Below are positions 63,401 through 64,000 of a DNA stretch of 64,000 bases, one piece after another (position 1 is the first letter of the stretch; every line of letters begins with the position of its first letter). The DNA is taken from positions 248,001 to 312,000 of the forward strand of contig NW_002476302.1 in assembly GCF_000189635.1 (NCBI RefSeq), written 5' to 3'. The DNA is from Tetrahymena thermophila SB210. Lineage: Eukaryota > Ciliophora > Oligohymenophorea > Hymenostomatida > Tetrahymenidae. Below the pieces are notes generated by a model. The model worked only from the letters and a program-made list of their open reading frames with translations, was not told where the DNA came from and ran no database searches. A program made the translations under genes and the position numbers.

Positions 63401-64000
63401 ATAAAATATATAATTACATAAAATAAAACAAATTTAATAATTCTTATTGCTTATTAAGATCTACTTTCTTGATTTATTAATTTAATTCTTTGAGTAATTC
63501 TTTTGTTTGATGAATAACTATAGAATATTTTGTAATTGCTGCTATTTTTTAATCTCTAAAAATATTAAATCGAGATAATTTAATAGGATGAATCTTTTTT
63601 TAGGGTTTTGTTGATTGTAAAAAATGGAATTAACTTTTAAATTTCAATTTACTAAGCTTTATTGATCTTTTGGACTTCATAATGAAGTTCTACTATCAAA
63701 TTATTTTATTTCTTTTAACTCATTTTTTAAAGTTATCATTTATAATTTCAATTCTGAAATGTCTCCTTTTAGTTCTTATATATCATCTTTCAGTTCTACT
63801 ATATCATCTTTAAGTTAAATAATATCTTCTTTCATTATTTTTATGTCTTTTTTTAGCAAATTAAATGTTTTTTTATGTTATGCGATCTCTTTTTGTTAAG
63901 AAATTAAATTTTATATTAACAATAAAGAAGGCGAATTAATTCTTTTTTATTACTTTTAAATAAAACACATTAATAATTTTCCTAACATATAACAATCTTT
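63400..64000 (-). CDS. Coiled-coil protein, 3' part only, runs off the window
   Basis: From the right edge (about 63915 downward) a minus-strand frame encodes clean heptads: LKKDIKIMKEDIIQLKDDIV, then ELKDDIQELKGDISELKLQM, i.e. a repeated 7-residue L-K-D-D-I pattern. That frame reaches TGA at 63679-63677. A GTTAAAAG... intron within about 63720-63650 could bypass this stop in the right phase and join a second coding-like stretch (KIHPIKLSRFNIFRDQKIAA, then IHQTKELLKELNQQIKKV) extending to roughly 63.43 kb. The start lies outside the window, and both the intron and the true end are uncertain. Long coiled coils of this kind occur in many structural proteins; no family was recognised. Confidence 0.55.

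Noticed and set aside
1-64000. tRNA and rRNA genes, telomere repeats and the Tetrahymena chromosome-breakage sequence
   Set aside because: Looked for T-loop consensus, CCCCAA repeats and the breakage 15-mer by eye; none seen, though a covariance search could still find a diverged RNA.

Overview
This window looks like macronuclear DNA of a Tetrahymena-type ciliate. It is extremely AT-rich. Recognisable proteins read straight through TAA and TAG, which must be read as glutamine, and end only at TGA. Most genes have short AT-rich GT...AG introns, usually about 48-160 nt, so a standard-code ORF search sees only fragments. The gene models below were built by hand from reading-frame continuity, splice consensus and family motifs. 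For most of them the exon lengths sum to a multiple of three with matching phases, which supports the model; the exceptions are stated. No rRNA, tRNA, CRISPR array, telomere repeat or intact transposon was recognised.

Layout. 1.7-9.3 kb: a V8-like serine protease with a leucine-rich C-terminus (-), a Rab-like GTPase (-) divergent from an HSBP1 homologue (+), a basic coiled-coil protein (-) and a SEC14-like lipid-transfer protein (+). 11.8-17.6 kb: a membrane/coiled-coil protein (-), a FHIT-like HIT protein without its catalytic histidine (+), a small membrane protein (+) and a CISD3-like iron-sulfur protein (-). 18.1-21.2 kb: TELO2/Tel2 (+). 22.5-25.9 kb: a tandem array of a 348-bp unit, each unit being one 90-nt leucine-rich-repeat exon plus its intron, on the minus strand; two copies are broken by related insertions. 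27.3-32.8 kb: a 1785-residue LRR/ankyrin/glutamine-asparagine-rich protein (+). 34.2-38.8 kb: a 1242-residue Q/N-rich protein (-). 39.6-45.0 kb: a DHHC palmitoyltransferase (+) and ELP3 (+). 46.0-49.9 kb: CNOT10 of the CCR4-NOT complex (+). 50.9-53.4 kb: a zinc-finger protein (+) and a 76-residue protein (-). 54.0-60.9 kb: mevalonate kinase, a DNAJC25-like ER J-protein, a Q-rich protein and a FAD monooxygenase, all (+). 61.8-62.7 kb: an intronless mitochondrial ADP/ATP carrier (-). 63.4-64.0 kb: the end of a coiled-coil gene running off the window (-).

The genes are mostly unrelated housekeeping functions (tRNA modification, mRNA deadenylation, PIKK chaperoning, isoprenoid synthesis, mitochondrial transport) in an ordinary eukaryotic order, with no operon logic. 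The region most worth a second look is the LRR exon array at 22.5-25.9 kb. Other points of interest are two families with altered key residues (the FHIT-like protein and the second CDGSH site of the CISD3-like protein) and a Rab-like GTPase without a prenylation cysteine.
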